Below, in pieces: positions 1-6,443 of a DNA stretch of 16,518 nt. Under the pieces are notes generated by a model. That model ran no database searches and had not been told where the DNA came from. It was given only the letters and a program-made list of their open reading frames with translations. The translations under genes were made by a program, and so were the position numbers. Numbering within the stretch: position 1 is the stretch's first letter; the number at the start of each line of letters is the position of its first letter. This stretch comes from JAKAGZ01 sp964412105 (GTDB lineage Bacteria; Bacteroidota; Ignavibacteria; Ignavibacteriales; Ignavibacteriaceae): contig CAYPNM010000058.1 of the NCBI GenBank assembly GCA_964412105.1, forward strand, positions 1-16,518, in the 5' to 3' direction.

Positions 1-19
1 TAATTCCAAAGTCTACAAA

Positions 20-328
20 TCAAGACGCTTCAGGATTAGAAAGTATATGAGAATGACCAAATTGACATATCAATGAAGAACCTTCATCATCAGATTTTTT
101 AGAGGGGGGTGCGCATTTTTGTATGTTATATTTTAATCTCATATCACTTGGTAGAATTTTAATAATATCTTCCGTTAAAAATATATTAATTGATCCGTTC
201 TTGGCGATCTTTGTAAAACACGCGATCTTGTAATGGTCAACTTTATCAATATTGGTAAGAATAGTCCTGATCGAAAAAAGGATTTCCCCGGTTTGTTGGA
301 TAGGCAGATTACTTTTAAACCATTCCAT
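20..328 (-). CDS. Hypothetical protein, 102 aa
   Basis: An intact small reading frame begins with ATG and has a GGAAA Shine-Dalgarno-like stretch five bases upstream on the minus strand. The product has no signal peptide and no membrane segment. It reads as a mixed alpha/beta soluble protein with a polar, Ser/Lys/Asp-rich stretch near residues 75-84 (PPSKKSDDEG) and a short tail. The N-terminal half (GEILFSIRTILTNIDKVDHYKIACFTKIAKNG, split here as two blocks around residues 15-45) looks like alternating strands and helices. I do not recognise the family. It lies alone, transcribed away from the repeat-rich gap that follows. Base composition matches the AT-rich neighbours. The frame could be spurious, but the start context and uninterrupted length favour a real gene. 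Confidence 0.5.
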   Translation of the reverse strand: MEWFKSNLPIQQTGEILFSIRTILTNIDKVDHYKIACFTKIAKNGSINIFLTEDIIKILPSDMRLKYNIQKCAPPSKKSDDEGSSLICQFGHSHILSNPEAS

Positions 329-394
329 AACTTTTCCAATTTAAGCTCTATTCTATAAAATTAGGAACATGTTAAAAGCATAAATCTCTAAAAG

Positions 395-465
395 GATAAT
401 TTTAAGGATTAGAATAATAAAAAAGCCTACCAACAGGGATATTGAGGGGCTTAGCACTGTTTGTT
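395..465 (+). repeat. Tail repeat, copy 1 (with a very eroded integrase end)
   Basis: The string AAAAAGCCTACCAACAGGGAT and the ~40 bases after it match 5190-5243 and 11052-11106. In those two copies the tail directly follows the stop region of a tyrosine-recombinase relic. Here the preceding bases (GGATTAGAATAATAAAAAA) still resemble the relic end GGCTGAATAATTAAAAA, so this is probably a ninth, nearly erased relic. The segment can pair AAGCC with GGCTT across ~20 bases, and read on the minus strand it ends in a T-run, so it could act as a minus-strand terminator. Confidence 0.5.
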
Positions 466-485
466 ATACATAACTCATTCTGCTC

Positions 486-508
486 CTGCTTGCCTGTAGG
501 CAGAGCAG
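486..508. repeat. Compact hairpin (CTGCTTGCCT/AGGCAGAGCAG)
   Basis: CTGCT-TGCCT pairs with AGGCA-g-AGCAG, ten base pairs with one bulged G and a two-base loop. It is much richer in G+C than the surroundings. No T-run follows on either strand, so it is not a clean terminator. It resembles the TGCCTG/CAGGCA palindromes often scattered between genes in related genomes; that comparison is from memory. Confidence 0.5.
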
Positions 509-591
509 GCAGATTCGCCTAACTTTTCAAAGATATTATAATGTAGAATTTTTGAACCTATCATTTATGACCCCTGGCTACCAATGTGATT

Positions 592-689
592 TTTAACTTA
601 ATTAAATAATTGGGATAAGGCAACAATAATTTTATTTTAACATAATAGCTGAGCATTTGCTGAATTCAGTCAATAGATTGAATTATTAA
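592..689 (+). pseudogene. Tyrosine recombinase 3'-end relic A
   Basis: Bases 648-689 read in frame AEHLLNSVNRLNY-stop, the C-terminal tail shared by the other relics in this window (LLNSVNRLNN-stop at 10600, LNSENRLHN-stop at 5193). The upstream bases AAGGCAACAATAATTTTATT match the K-x-T-x-I-Y box of the better copies with a one-base insertion. Bases 592-617 correspond to the KLLG region. Stops and frameshifts show it is dead. The same ~300-base block (relic, promoter, leader) recurs at 14811-15115. Confidence 0.7.
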
Positions 690-738
690 ATTGCAGAGTT
701 TTCTTTGGTGCTAATAATAATTTACTTTTTTGTTCCCC

Positions 739-767
739 TTGACTCTTTCCCTACTAAATATTAAAAT
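739..767 (+). promoter_or_regulatory. Sigma70-type promoter for the HNH gene
   Basis: TTGACT (739-744), a 17-base spacer, then TAAAAT (762-767). The second copy of this block has TTGACT, also a 17-base spacer, and a perfect TATAAT (14971-14999). The conserved position and spacing in two diverged copies support function. Transcription would start near 774, leaving an untranslated leader of about 170 bases before the ATG at 944. Confidence 0.65.
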
Positions 768-780
768 TCTTTATAAATTT

Positions 781-867
781 GCTTTTACTCCGAGAGGGGG
801 AAATATCACAACCATCTGATTGTAAAATTCTCTCCAGATGTTACATCTAATACTCTCCCGAAGCAGA
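781..867 (+). promoter_or_regulatory. Conserved structured 5' leader, copy 1 (riboswitch-like, unidentified)
   Basis: The block starts ACTCCGAGAG-gg-GGAAA-TATC and ends CTCTCCCG, as in copy 2 at 15013-15099. Proposed folding: an outer stem TTTACT/AGCAGA with one mismatch, an internal loop (cc/ccga), then GAGAG (792-796, counting the G at 792) with CTCTC (853-857). Inside are ACAA(808-811)/TTGT(820-823) and AGATG(836-840)/CATCT(844-848). The last hairpin is TGAT/ATCA in copy 2, so the pairing is kept although the bases differ. A second CTCTC at 830-834 could compete for GAGAG, a possible switch. I do not recognise it as any known riboswitch class. Confidence 0.5.
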
Positions 868-943
868 ATAGCTGAAAATGTTTATCCCATTTTTGTTGGG
901 GAAATAAATGAATACTTTCCTATAATATATTAAGGTAAACTAT

Positions 944-1501
944 ATGCCACCTCCATATATTAAAACTATACGTGAAGAAATTTATTATGAATACGCAAAG
1001 CTAATCTCTCGCTCTGCTTTTAACAGCAGGATAGAATATGGCTTGGTCATTAATAAAATGAAAGAGCTTAAGGATGGTAAGATTTCAATTTCTGATACTA
1101 TAAGAGAGTGGCAAAAGGAACAACAATTGCCGAGAGAATGCGTTTATTGTGGTTCAAGAAATGACCTGACTACCGATCATTTAATACCTAAGAACAGAGG
1201 TGGTGATGATTCGGCTGACAATCTGGTAATTGCCTGTACTCATTGCAATTCTTCGCGTGGGAATAAAGGAGTTTTTGAATGGTTGGGTCTGGAAAAGAAA
1301 GATAAGCTCCACAGGTTAGTGGCTGGAAAGTATTTGAAGCAATTATTGAAGATCCACGAAGCTGCAGGCACCTTAGATATCCCAAAGACTGAGTTGAACA
1401 AGCTTTGTAATAAATGCCCTCTTCCGGATGTTTGTGAAAGATGGGGTACGGTTGGAGAAATGACTTGCTTCTGTTTAGAGTCCATTTTGCCTGTAAGCTG
1501 A
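944..1501 (+). CDS. HNH endonuclease family protein with C-terminal cysteine cluster
   Basis: This is a 185-residue protein. Its centre is a zinc-type HNH nuclease: CVYC (66-69), the TTDHLIP motif with catalytic-type D78-H79, Asn93 in SADNLV, then CTHCN (98-102), followed by SRGNK. HNH domains of this layout cut DNA with a beta-beta-alpha-metal fold in which two CxxC pairs bind structural zinc. The N-terminal 60 residues are helical and charged. The C-terminus has a further set of cysteines: C155, C158, C164, C175, C177. They could bind another metal or an Fe-S cluster, and I do not know this extension from a named subfamily. AAGG at 932-935 lies eight bases before the ATG. It is expressed from the promoter at 739 through the structured leader. 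No restriction, CRISPR or homing partner is adjacent, so its role (restriction-like, mobile-element or repair) is open. Confidence 0.85.
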   Translation: MPPPYIKTIREEIYYEYAKLISRSAFNSRIEYGLVINKMKELKDGKISISDTIREWQKEQQLPRECVYCGSRNDLTTDHLIPKNRGGDDSADNLVIACTHCNSSRGNKGVFEWLGLEKKDKLHRLVAGKYLKQLLKIHEAAGTLDIPKTELNKLCNKCPLPDVCERWGTVGEMTCFCLESILPVS

Positions 1502-1525
1502 TTTTCTTTAAGAGATAAAAAGTAT

Positions 1526-1625
1526 TTCGAGCTTTCCAAATTATTAGAATATTTCAACTTTAAAGGCAAGAGAGATTTATTCCCACTTAAGGTCTGAGGA
1601 TTTGTTGAAGTCAATTATGCTTTAA
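1526..1625 (+). pseudogene. Tyrosine recombinase 3'-end relic B
   Basis: Bases 1526-1561 read FELSKLLEYFN, matching FEVSKLLGHSD of relic C, with GH replaced. After a frameshift, bases 1563-1625 read KAREIYSHLRSEDLL, then KSIML and stop, keeping the tyrosine of the IYSHL motif (TAT 1578-1580). It begins 25 bases after the HNH stop and lies between that gene and the convergent STAS gene. Only the last ~33 codons of a recombinase remain and there is no start, so it is a decayed fragment. Confidence 0.75.
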
Positions 1626-1643
1626 CTTTCCCCAAAGGTCAAT

Positions 1644-1671
1644 ATAAGAAAATCGATTCTTATTTTAATTT
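1644..1671 (+). terminator. Possible terminator between convergent genes
   Basis: ATAAGAA (1644-1650) pairs with TTCTTAT (1657-1663) around a six-base loop, followed by TTTAATTT. The stem is AT-rich and weak. It sits in the gap between the HNH gene (+) and the STAS gene (-), where a terminator is expected. Confidence 0.35.
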
Positions 1672-1682
1672 CAATTGCTCAT

Positions 1683-2027
1683 TTAATGTATGAAAGTTTT
1701 TGCAGCCTCTTCAATTGTGTTATAAAGACTAAAAATTCTAAGAGCATCTGTCGTCTCCAGGATTGAGTGAGCTGTAAAAGATGGCTTAACAATGCGAAGT
1801 TTGCCGCCTGATTCTGTTATGTTTTTCAAAGCAACAACCAGAACCCCGATAAATGTTGAATCCATAAATTCACAATGGCTTAAATCAATTACTAACCTCC
1901 GGACACCCTTTGCAATATCATTATTAATGATATTCTTAAATGCTTCGGCATTTTCATATGTTGCGCGGGATAGATTTACAATTTCCACCGTTATACCTGC
2001 TTTTACAATTTTATTGAAATCTTCCAT
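1683..2027 (-). CDS. STAS-domain protein (anti-anti-sigma factor type), paralogue 1
   Basis: This is a 114-residue single STAS domain, the usual length for SpoIIAA/RsbV-like antagonists. In such systems the antagonist binds an anti-sigma kinase and frees the sigma factor until it is phosphorylated on a serine. The expected core is present: VIDLSHCEFMDSTFIGV (46-62) with D56 and S57 at the phospho-acceptor position. The usual Gly two residues after the Ser (DSSG/DSTG) is Phe here. The gene at 6444-6782 is a close sister: same length class, same MEDF start, VTVEIVNL, RATY and CEFxDSTFxGVLV. AAAGG lies about seven bases upstream of the ATG. No RsbW-like kinase or PP2C phosphatase is in the window, so partners must be elsewhere. 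The frame ends with a short KTFIH tail. Family assignment is firm; the regulated sigma factor or target is unknown. Confidence 0.9.
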   Translation of the reverse strand: MEDFNKIVKAGITVEIVNLSRATYENAEAFKNIINNDIAKGVRRLVIDLSHCEFMDSTFIGVLVVALKNITESGGKLRIVKPSFTAHSILETTDALRIFSLYNTIEEAAKTFIH

Positions 2028-2183
2028 CTAAGGCCTTTTTAAGAAAAGTTAAATAATAAATGTGAAGATGATGAATCAACAATACAAGTTATTCATTTTT
2101 TTAAAAAATACATACGTTAACCCGTATCTTTATGCACCCATATTGGAAGTCTCCATTTTGATTACATATTTAGACAACAGTTA

Positions 2184-2222
2184 AAATTATTACCTGGCGT
2201 TTCACATGCCAATAATTTTTTT
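2184..2222 (-). terminator. Terminator downstream of the permease (possibly bidirectional)
   Basis: AAATTATT (2184-2191), a four-base bulge, GGC (2196-2198), a nine-base loop, GCC (2208-2210), then AATAATTT (2211-2218). A T-run continues on the + strand, and on the minus strand the stem ends in AATTTTAAC. It starts 15 bases after the permease stop codon, which is where its transcript should end. Confidence 0.55.
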
Positions 2223-2236
2223 GAGCTATTTTGTAC

Positions 2237-4525
2237 TTAACCCAGCACCTTCTTTAAAATGTTTTTTACAATTCCTTCATATCTTTTTACTACAAGTACG
2301 GAGCTTGGAGAGAATCGAGCTACTTTTTCGGGGATCTCCCCGAATAGCATTTTTCGGAAAATTGGTTCCTTTGCAGCACCGATAACAACCAGGTCATAAT
2401 CCTGGCCGGCTTTTGCAATTCCACCAGCGATGCTTTTGGAATTAATTATTTTTTTGTTTGAGTTAATATCAGAATCGATATTATCTAGGGTTAATTTTAT
2501 TCTATCATTTCCAACATCAATTTCTTCCGGTGTTGCTTTTTCATTAGCAATATACCCGACTGTAATTGTTAAATTTAATTCACGTGCTATTGCATTCAGA
2601 ATTGTTGAAGCAAGTTGTGCATTTGGACCGCCTGCAGTTGGTAAAAAGCAACTATTAATTTCCTGCGATTCACCCATTTTCAACATCATTAAATCACATG
2701 GGGCAAAACGAATTACTCTGTCCGTTATTTCCCCGAATATCCTGTCACGCGTTTTTGAATAACCTTTCCAGCCCATAACAAGGATACTAGCATTATGTCG
2801 ATAAGTGGCAGCAAGAATACCCTGTGATGAATGATGCCCGATTATTACATCAGTTTCAATTTCAATTTTATATTCCTGGGCAATTTTCCTGGTTTTATTA
2901 AGCAAAGCTTCCTTATGATGTACGAACCGCATACCTTCGTGAATTGGCATCTGCCTGGGAACTTCAACAACACTAATAGCAATAATTTTCTGATTTCTTT
3001 GTCTTGCTACAGGTATGGCAAGCTTTAACAAAATTTCAATTGTTTCAGGATTATGTATCGCAACCAGAACAGATGGTCCTTCTTCAGCAGTCGAAAGAGG
3101 AGCTCTTGGTAATAGAACCTGCGGTTCAATTGCTGCTGCCTGCTTTTCAAAAATTGAATAATAGAGAAGAAGCCCGAACGCGATCCATCCAATGGTTACG
3201 TACCAGGCAATTGGTTGAAAATCAAATTGAAATAATGCAAGGAAAATATTCACGGTAAATCCAAGCAAAGGAACTACAGGATAAAACGGAACTTTATATC
3301 TTCGGGGAATTTCCGGATGATTCCTTCTTAATACTATAACTGACAAATTCACCAAAGCAAATGTCAGCAAGAACATTAAACTCGCGGCAGAACCAACGGT
3401 CTCAATCGGAAGTGTTACTGCCATAATTAATAAAATCGCACCTGTACTGTAAATAGCAATGTGAGGAGTTCTCCGGATCGAATGAATTTTTGAAACCCGC
3501 TTGGGAAGCCAGAGATCTCTGCCCATAGAAAATGCTACACGCGATGCTGCCATAACAGTCGCATTTAGAGCTGAAGAAGTAGATAAAATTCCGCCGAATA
3601 CAATCAGTGCTACGCCAAAAGCAGGCATAAAATTTTCCGCCGCACGCACTATTGCTGTTTCTTTAAATTTCCCCAGGAATTCCCAGCTGGCCATGCCCCC
3701 AGAATTTACTGCTGCAAGAGAAACAAAAAGGATTAAAAGATATATAGTTATTGTAATACCAAGAGCTATAAAAGTAGCGCGCGGAATATTTTTTTCCGGA
3801 GTCTTTATTTCCTCTGCAACAGTAGCGATCAGATCATATCCTTCAAATGCAATGAAGGTCAGCCCCATTGCAATAAATACTCCGCTGAAACCTCTGGTAA
3901 AAAATGGAGTAAAACTTTCCTTTGCCTGTTCTGGATTTCCAAAAATTTCTTTTAAACCAAAATAAACGAAAATGCCAAGAACAAATAACTTGGAAAGAGT
4001 CAGCACATTTTCTGTCTTTCCGGTAACCTCAGAACCCCGGGCATTCAGCCAGATAAAAATTGATCCGATAATTACTGTAACTATCAAAATCGGTGCATTA
4101 CTGCCAATCAACGAAAAAATACCGGTAGAAATAAATGGGATATATTTATGAATAAATTCCCAGAAGTATCCTGCAAATCCTAGAGCATACAAACTGCAGG
4201 CAACGGTATATGCAAACCATAACATCCATCCGGAAACAAATCCTACCGCACCGGGATAGGCCATTTTTACAAAAGAATATCCACCGCCTGCTTTTGGAAT
4301 CGCTGACGCAAGTTCAGCGTAAGCAAATGCTGTTAATAATGTCACTAATCCATTTAATGCAAACGCAAGTATTGAAGCAGGACCCGCCTCACCTGCAGCT
4401 ATTCCTGTTAATACAAAGATACCCGCGCCGATCATTGCGCCGACTCCGATCATTGTAGCATCAAATAGTCCGAGGTCACGGGCAAACGTAGGCTGTTGGC
4501 TGGATTTCACTTTTTTATTCTGCAT
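2237..4525 (-). CDS. APC-superfamily amino acid permease with two C-terminal universal stress (USP) domains
   Basis: A 762-residue inner-membrane transporter. Residues 1-460 carry about twelve hydrophobic spans. The first has the APC signature GVGAMIGAGIFVLTG (27-41), and a sixth-span region reads FIAFEGYDLIATVAEEI followed by KTPEKNIPRA, as in cationic/neutral amino acid exchangers. The cytoplasmic tail holds tandem USP domains at about 484-612 and 620-750. In USP1 the nucleotide-binding motif G-2x-G-9x-G(S/T) appears as GWKG...FGE, with Glu where Ser/Thr is expected. In USP2 it is GAAK...FGE, lacking the second Gly as well. Nucleotide binding may therefore be altered. APC-USP fusions are known in bacteria and archaea, where the USP part is thought to regulate transport. 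The substrate cannot be read from sequence. Stands alone with its own terminator; the Shine-Dalgarno is weak (ATAAG). Divergent from the 42-residue membrane peptide. Confidence 0.9.
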   Translation of the reverse strand: MQNKKVKSSQQPTFARDLGLFDATMIGVGAMIGAGIFVLTGIAAGEAGPASILAFALNGLVTLLTAFAYAELASAIPKAGGGYSFVKMAYPGAVGFVSGWMLWFAYTVACSLYALGFAGYFWEFIHKYIPFISTGIFSLIGSNAPILIVTVIIGSIFIWLNARGSEVTGKTENVLTLSKLFVLGIFVYFGLKEIFGNPEQAKESFTPFFTRGFSGVFIAMGLTFIAFEGYDLIATVAEEIKTPEKNIPRATFIALGITITIYLLILFVSLAAVNSGGMASWEFLGKFKETAIVRAAENFMPAFGVALIVFGGILSTSSALNATVMAASRVAFSMGRDLWLPKRVSKIHSIRRTPHIAIYSTGAILLIMAVTLPIETVGSAASLMFLLTFALVNLSVIVLRRNHPEIPRRYKVPFYPVVPLLGFTVNIFLALFQFDFQPIAWYVTIGWIAFGLLLYYSIFEKQAAAIEPQVLLPRAPLSTAEEGPSVLVAIHNPETIEILLKLAIPVARQRNQKIIAISVVEVPRQMPIHEGMRFVHHKEALLNKTRKIAQEYKIEIETDVIIGHHSSQGILAATYRHNASILVMGWKGYSKTRDRIFGEITDRVIRFAPCDLMMLKMGESQEINSCFLPTAGGPNAQLASTILNAIARELNLTITVGYIANEKATPEEIDVGNDRIKLTLDNIDSDINSNKKIINSKSIAGGIAKAGQDYDLVVIGAAKEPIFRKMLFGEIPEKVARFSPSSVLVVKRYEGIVKNILKKVLG

Positions 4526-4693
4526 GAATACTTATCAATAAAAGTATTATTTCAGGAAAGAGCATATTTCAAATTAAGAAGTTGTGCCCTGATTAGCAAA
4601 ATGTGATAAAAGTTATTGTTACTTCCTATACTATGTGACTATTATATAGAACGTTAATTATTTAAAATTCTTTAACAATTAGATAATAATAAC

Positions 4694-4720
4694 TTAACAT
4701 ATAATCCGCTTAATTATAAT
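4694..4720 (+). promoter_or_regulatory. Tentative promoter for the 42-residue membrane peptide
   Basis: TTAACA (4694-4699) and TATAAT (4715-4720) are separated by only 15 bases, shorter than the usual 16-18. It is placed about 57 bases before the start codon, so the position is sensible. The whole 4526-4777 gap is very AT-rich, which makes chance matches likely. Confidence 0.25.
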
Positions 4721-4777
4721 ATTTTATAAATGTATCTAATTAACCTGTATGAGGATATTTTATCTAAGGAGGACATT

Positions 4778-4906
4778 ATGAATTTTATAATAATTTGTTT
4801 AATCATTTGTTGTATTATGTCTTTAATGATGTTTATACTTTATCTTAATGCTCCAATAGGCTGGGAAGATAGTATTGGCTTTCATAAGGGAAGTAATGAT
4901 AATTAA
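4778..4906 (+). CDS. Small single-span membrane protein, 42 aa
   Basis: ATG at 4778 is preceded by CTAAGGAGGA (4764-4773), the strongest Shine-Dalgarno in the window, five bases before the start. The product begins MNFIIICLIICCIMSLMMF and runs hydrophobic to about residue 23 (with three Cys), enough for one membrane span. A short polar tail follows, NAPIGWEDSIGFHKGSNDN, so the likely topology is a membrane anchor with a 19-residue soluble end. It ends with TAA. I do not recognise the family. Proteins of this size are often missed by gene callers. It is divergent from the APC-USP permease with a ~250-base gap, so co-regulation or a partner role is possible but only an inference. The start codon, ribosome site and amphiphilic layout together argue that it is translated. 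Confidence 0.7.
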   Translation: MNFIIICLIICCIMSLMMFILYLNAPIGWEDSIGFHKGSNDN

Positions 4907-5030
4907 TAACTGTGAAAGCCTGTAAATTCAATAACCTTATTTAGAATCCATTAGTATTATAAATAGTCTTAAATCCCATCAAACGATTACCAAATTATTT
5001 CTTTGCCTTAATTTCAATCTACAGCTAAAC

Positions 5031-5195
5031 TTTCAATCCTTAATACATACTTTCGCCGGTTCGTTAGTCCAGGCCGGCTTAAGACTGTTCGAAGTGTCCA
5101 AGCTTCTTGGCCATTCAGACATTAAGGTAACTAAAATATATTCTCAATTAATTGCTGAGGATTTTCTGAATTCAGAGAATAGGTTACATAATTAA
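5031..5195 (+). pseudogene. Tyrosine recombinase 3'-end relic C (best preserved)
   Basis: From 5046 one frame reads HTFAGSLVQAGLRLFEV, then SKLLGHSDIKVTKIYSQL, then IAEDFLNSENRLHN and stop at 5193-5195. This is the C-terminal catalytic end of a phage/Xer-type tyrosine recombinase: the box II region (HTFA), the LLGH histidine (5112-5114) and the nucleophile-type tyrosine in KIYSQL (TAT 5139-5141). The box II Arg normally just before HTFA is Ile. The frame upstream stays open to 4935 but shows no Arg I region, and no N-terminal or middle domain exists, so about 50 codons of a ~300-codon gene survive. It is followed at once by the tail repeat. Confidence 0.85.
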
Positions 5196-5243
5196 AAAGC
5201 CCACCAACAGGGGTGCTAGCAGGTCTTACCGCTTTAGTTAATC
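5190..5243 (+). repeat. Tail repeat, copy 2
   Basis: It starts at the stop codon of relic C: TTAAAAAGCCCACCAACAGG, then GTGCTAGCAGGTCTTAC. Similar tails are at 414-465 and 11052-11106. Read on the minus strand it gives AGCACC, a six-base loop, GGTG-gg-CT, then a T-run, a plausible intrinsic terminator. No minus-strand gene ends here, so it probably belonged to the element from which the recombinase relic derives. Confidence 0.55.
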
Positions 5244-5410
5244 AAGCAGGAACATGCCTAACTAGGTTTCAAAACAAAATATTTTGGAAAATATAATCAG
5301 TTCCCCTTTAGTATTTAGCTGATCTTTTATCCTTGCTAACTCTAAACATATGGAGATGGTCTTGTAAATTAGTTATATTGTTTACTAGACAAAATATTGT
5401 CGGACAAGAA

Positions 5411-6142
5411 ATGAAAAAATTGTTAATAGAAATTTTCCCATTATTTCTTATTCTGATTTCATCCTGCAGCAAATCAGATAACTCTGTAAATCCGATCGGA
5501 ACATCTACGCCTCAGATCAAAACGATACCTTCAAAAAACTATATTTTACATTTAGACACTACTTATTATAAGATGTGGTCGGATAGTAGTTGGGAAAAAT
5601 TTAATGGAGATACGATTATTAACGGGAAGTCTTATATAAAAGTAATAAATAGTGTGGGGACTGAATATTATTATACAACCTTAGGCTATGCGGGCGTTAA
5701 GGCAGGCGGAGATTCTCTAATATTATTTGATAAAGAACTTTCAAGCCTGCCGGATACCTTGCGAATTGGCAAAACCTATGACTTATCTACTACCTTCCAC
5801 TATCAAGGTTATAATTATTCTTTTAATTCAGAAGAAACTCTTTCTGATACAGTGAGCGTTTCCGTCCCTTTTGGTGTTGTTGATTCTTGTTTATGGCTTC
5901 TTATAAAAACAACAATTTCTACCGGGGGTCTGTCACAAGTTGCAAATTCTCAGACCTGGTTGGCGCCCGATATTTATGCGATTGAAAAAACATTGAGTTC
6001 AGGCCTGACCATTATAATGGTTAAAGGAGTAGTGAATGGTAAAGGCTGGGGAATGAGTTTCCCAAAAGATGAATTACTCAACAAAAGAAGTGACTCAACA
6101 AAATTTTTTGAAGAATTGATTGAACCTTTATTAAATCAGTAA
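5411..6142 (+). CDS. Hypothetical lipoprotein, 243 aa
   Basis: I chose the ATG at 5411 rather than an ATG in the same frame at 5333, because it puts a classical lipoprotein signal at the N-terminus: MKK, a hydrophobic core (4-16), and the lipobox ISSC with lipidated C19. After it comes a Ser/Asn/Pro-rich linker (SKSDNSVNPIGTSTP) typical of surface lipoproteins, then about 200 residues rich in Tyr, Ser, Thr and short beta strands. One example is the pair YKMWSDSSWEKFNGDT and GKSYIKVINSVGTEYYY near 56-85. There is no catalytic motif I can name. Secreted beta-rich lipoproteins with WEKF/GKxYxK motifs are common in Bacteroidota relatives, but their function is unknown. The ribosome site is weak (GGACAAGAA). 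It is followed by 300 non-coding bases and the second STAS gene on the same strand. Confidence 0.75.
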   Translation: MKKLLIEIFPLFLILISSCSKSDNSVNPIGTSTPQIKTIPSKNYILHLDTTYYKMWSDSSWEKFNGDTIINGKSYIKVINSVGTEYYYTTLGYAGVKAGGDSLILFDKELSSLPDTLRIGKTYDLSTTFHYQGYNYSFNSEETLSDTVSVSVPFGVVDSCLWLLIKTTISTGGLSQVANSQTWLAPDIYAIEKTLSSGLTIIMVKGVVNGKGWGMSFPKDELLNKRSDSTKFFEELIEPLLNQ

Positions 6143-6443
6143 TTAAATCGGAATAAAACTTTATTAGTATTATGTGGCCATCCGCAATTTGAAGACTTAA
6201 TTGTTTTTCAAAACTAAAAAAGAATCAGTCTAAGAATTAAGAGGAATATTGCACACCCTAAAAAGCGTTATTTAAGCCCCTAAAAAAACCATCATTGATT
6301 GTGTATCCAAAACTTGCATATATTGTACAATAAAATATCGAGCTAACGGCAATATGTTGTGGATTATCCTCCATTTAATTCGATTTTAATAAATTCATCC
6401 GAATAATCAATTCTATTTTCTCATATAATAAATAAAAATTAAA
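6143..6443. other. Non-coding gap, 301 bases
   Basis: I see no gene, no relic of the integrase family and no strong terminator here. The last 40 bases before the STAS start are extremely A-rich (AATAAATAAAAATTAAA then ATG), without a Shine-Dalgarno. That is a start context typical of Bacteroidota-like bacteria. Confidence 0.6.

Noticed and set aside
519..600. GCCTAAC at 518 and 5264 resembling the RYYYAAC core of integron attC sites
   Set aside because: No matching GTTRRRY core at suitable distance, no bulged stem between them, and no integron integrase. The cassette-like layout is therefore not a classical integron.
781..867. Known riboswitch (TPP, SAM, cobalamin, c-di-GMP, glycine, fluoride) or hammerhead ribozyme
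   Set aside because: None of the core strings I know for these classes is present; only partial words such as CTGAT or GGAAA occur.
1240..1614. Open frame of 124 codons on the - strand
   Set aside because: Antisense to the HNH gene and relic B; both sense readings carry recognisable motifs.
3501..3965. Open frame of 154 codons on the + strand
   Set aside because: Antisense to the membrane part of the APC permease; composition is that of a shadow frame.
5333..5410. Longer N-terminus for the lipoprotein
   Set aside because: It would put 26 residues before a textbook lipoprotein signal peptide.
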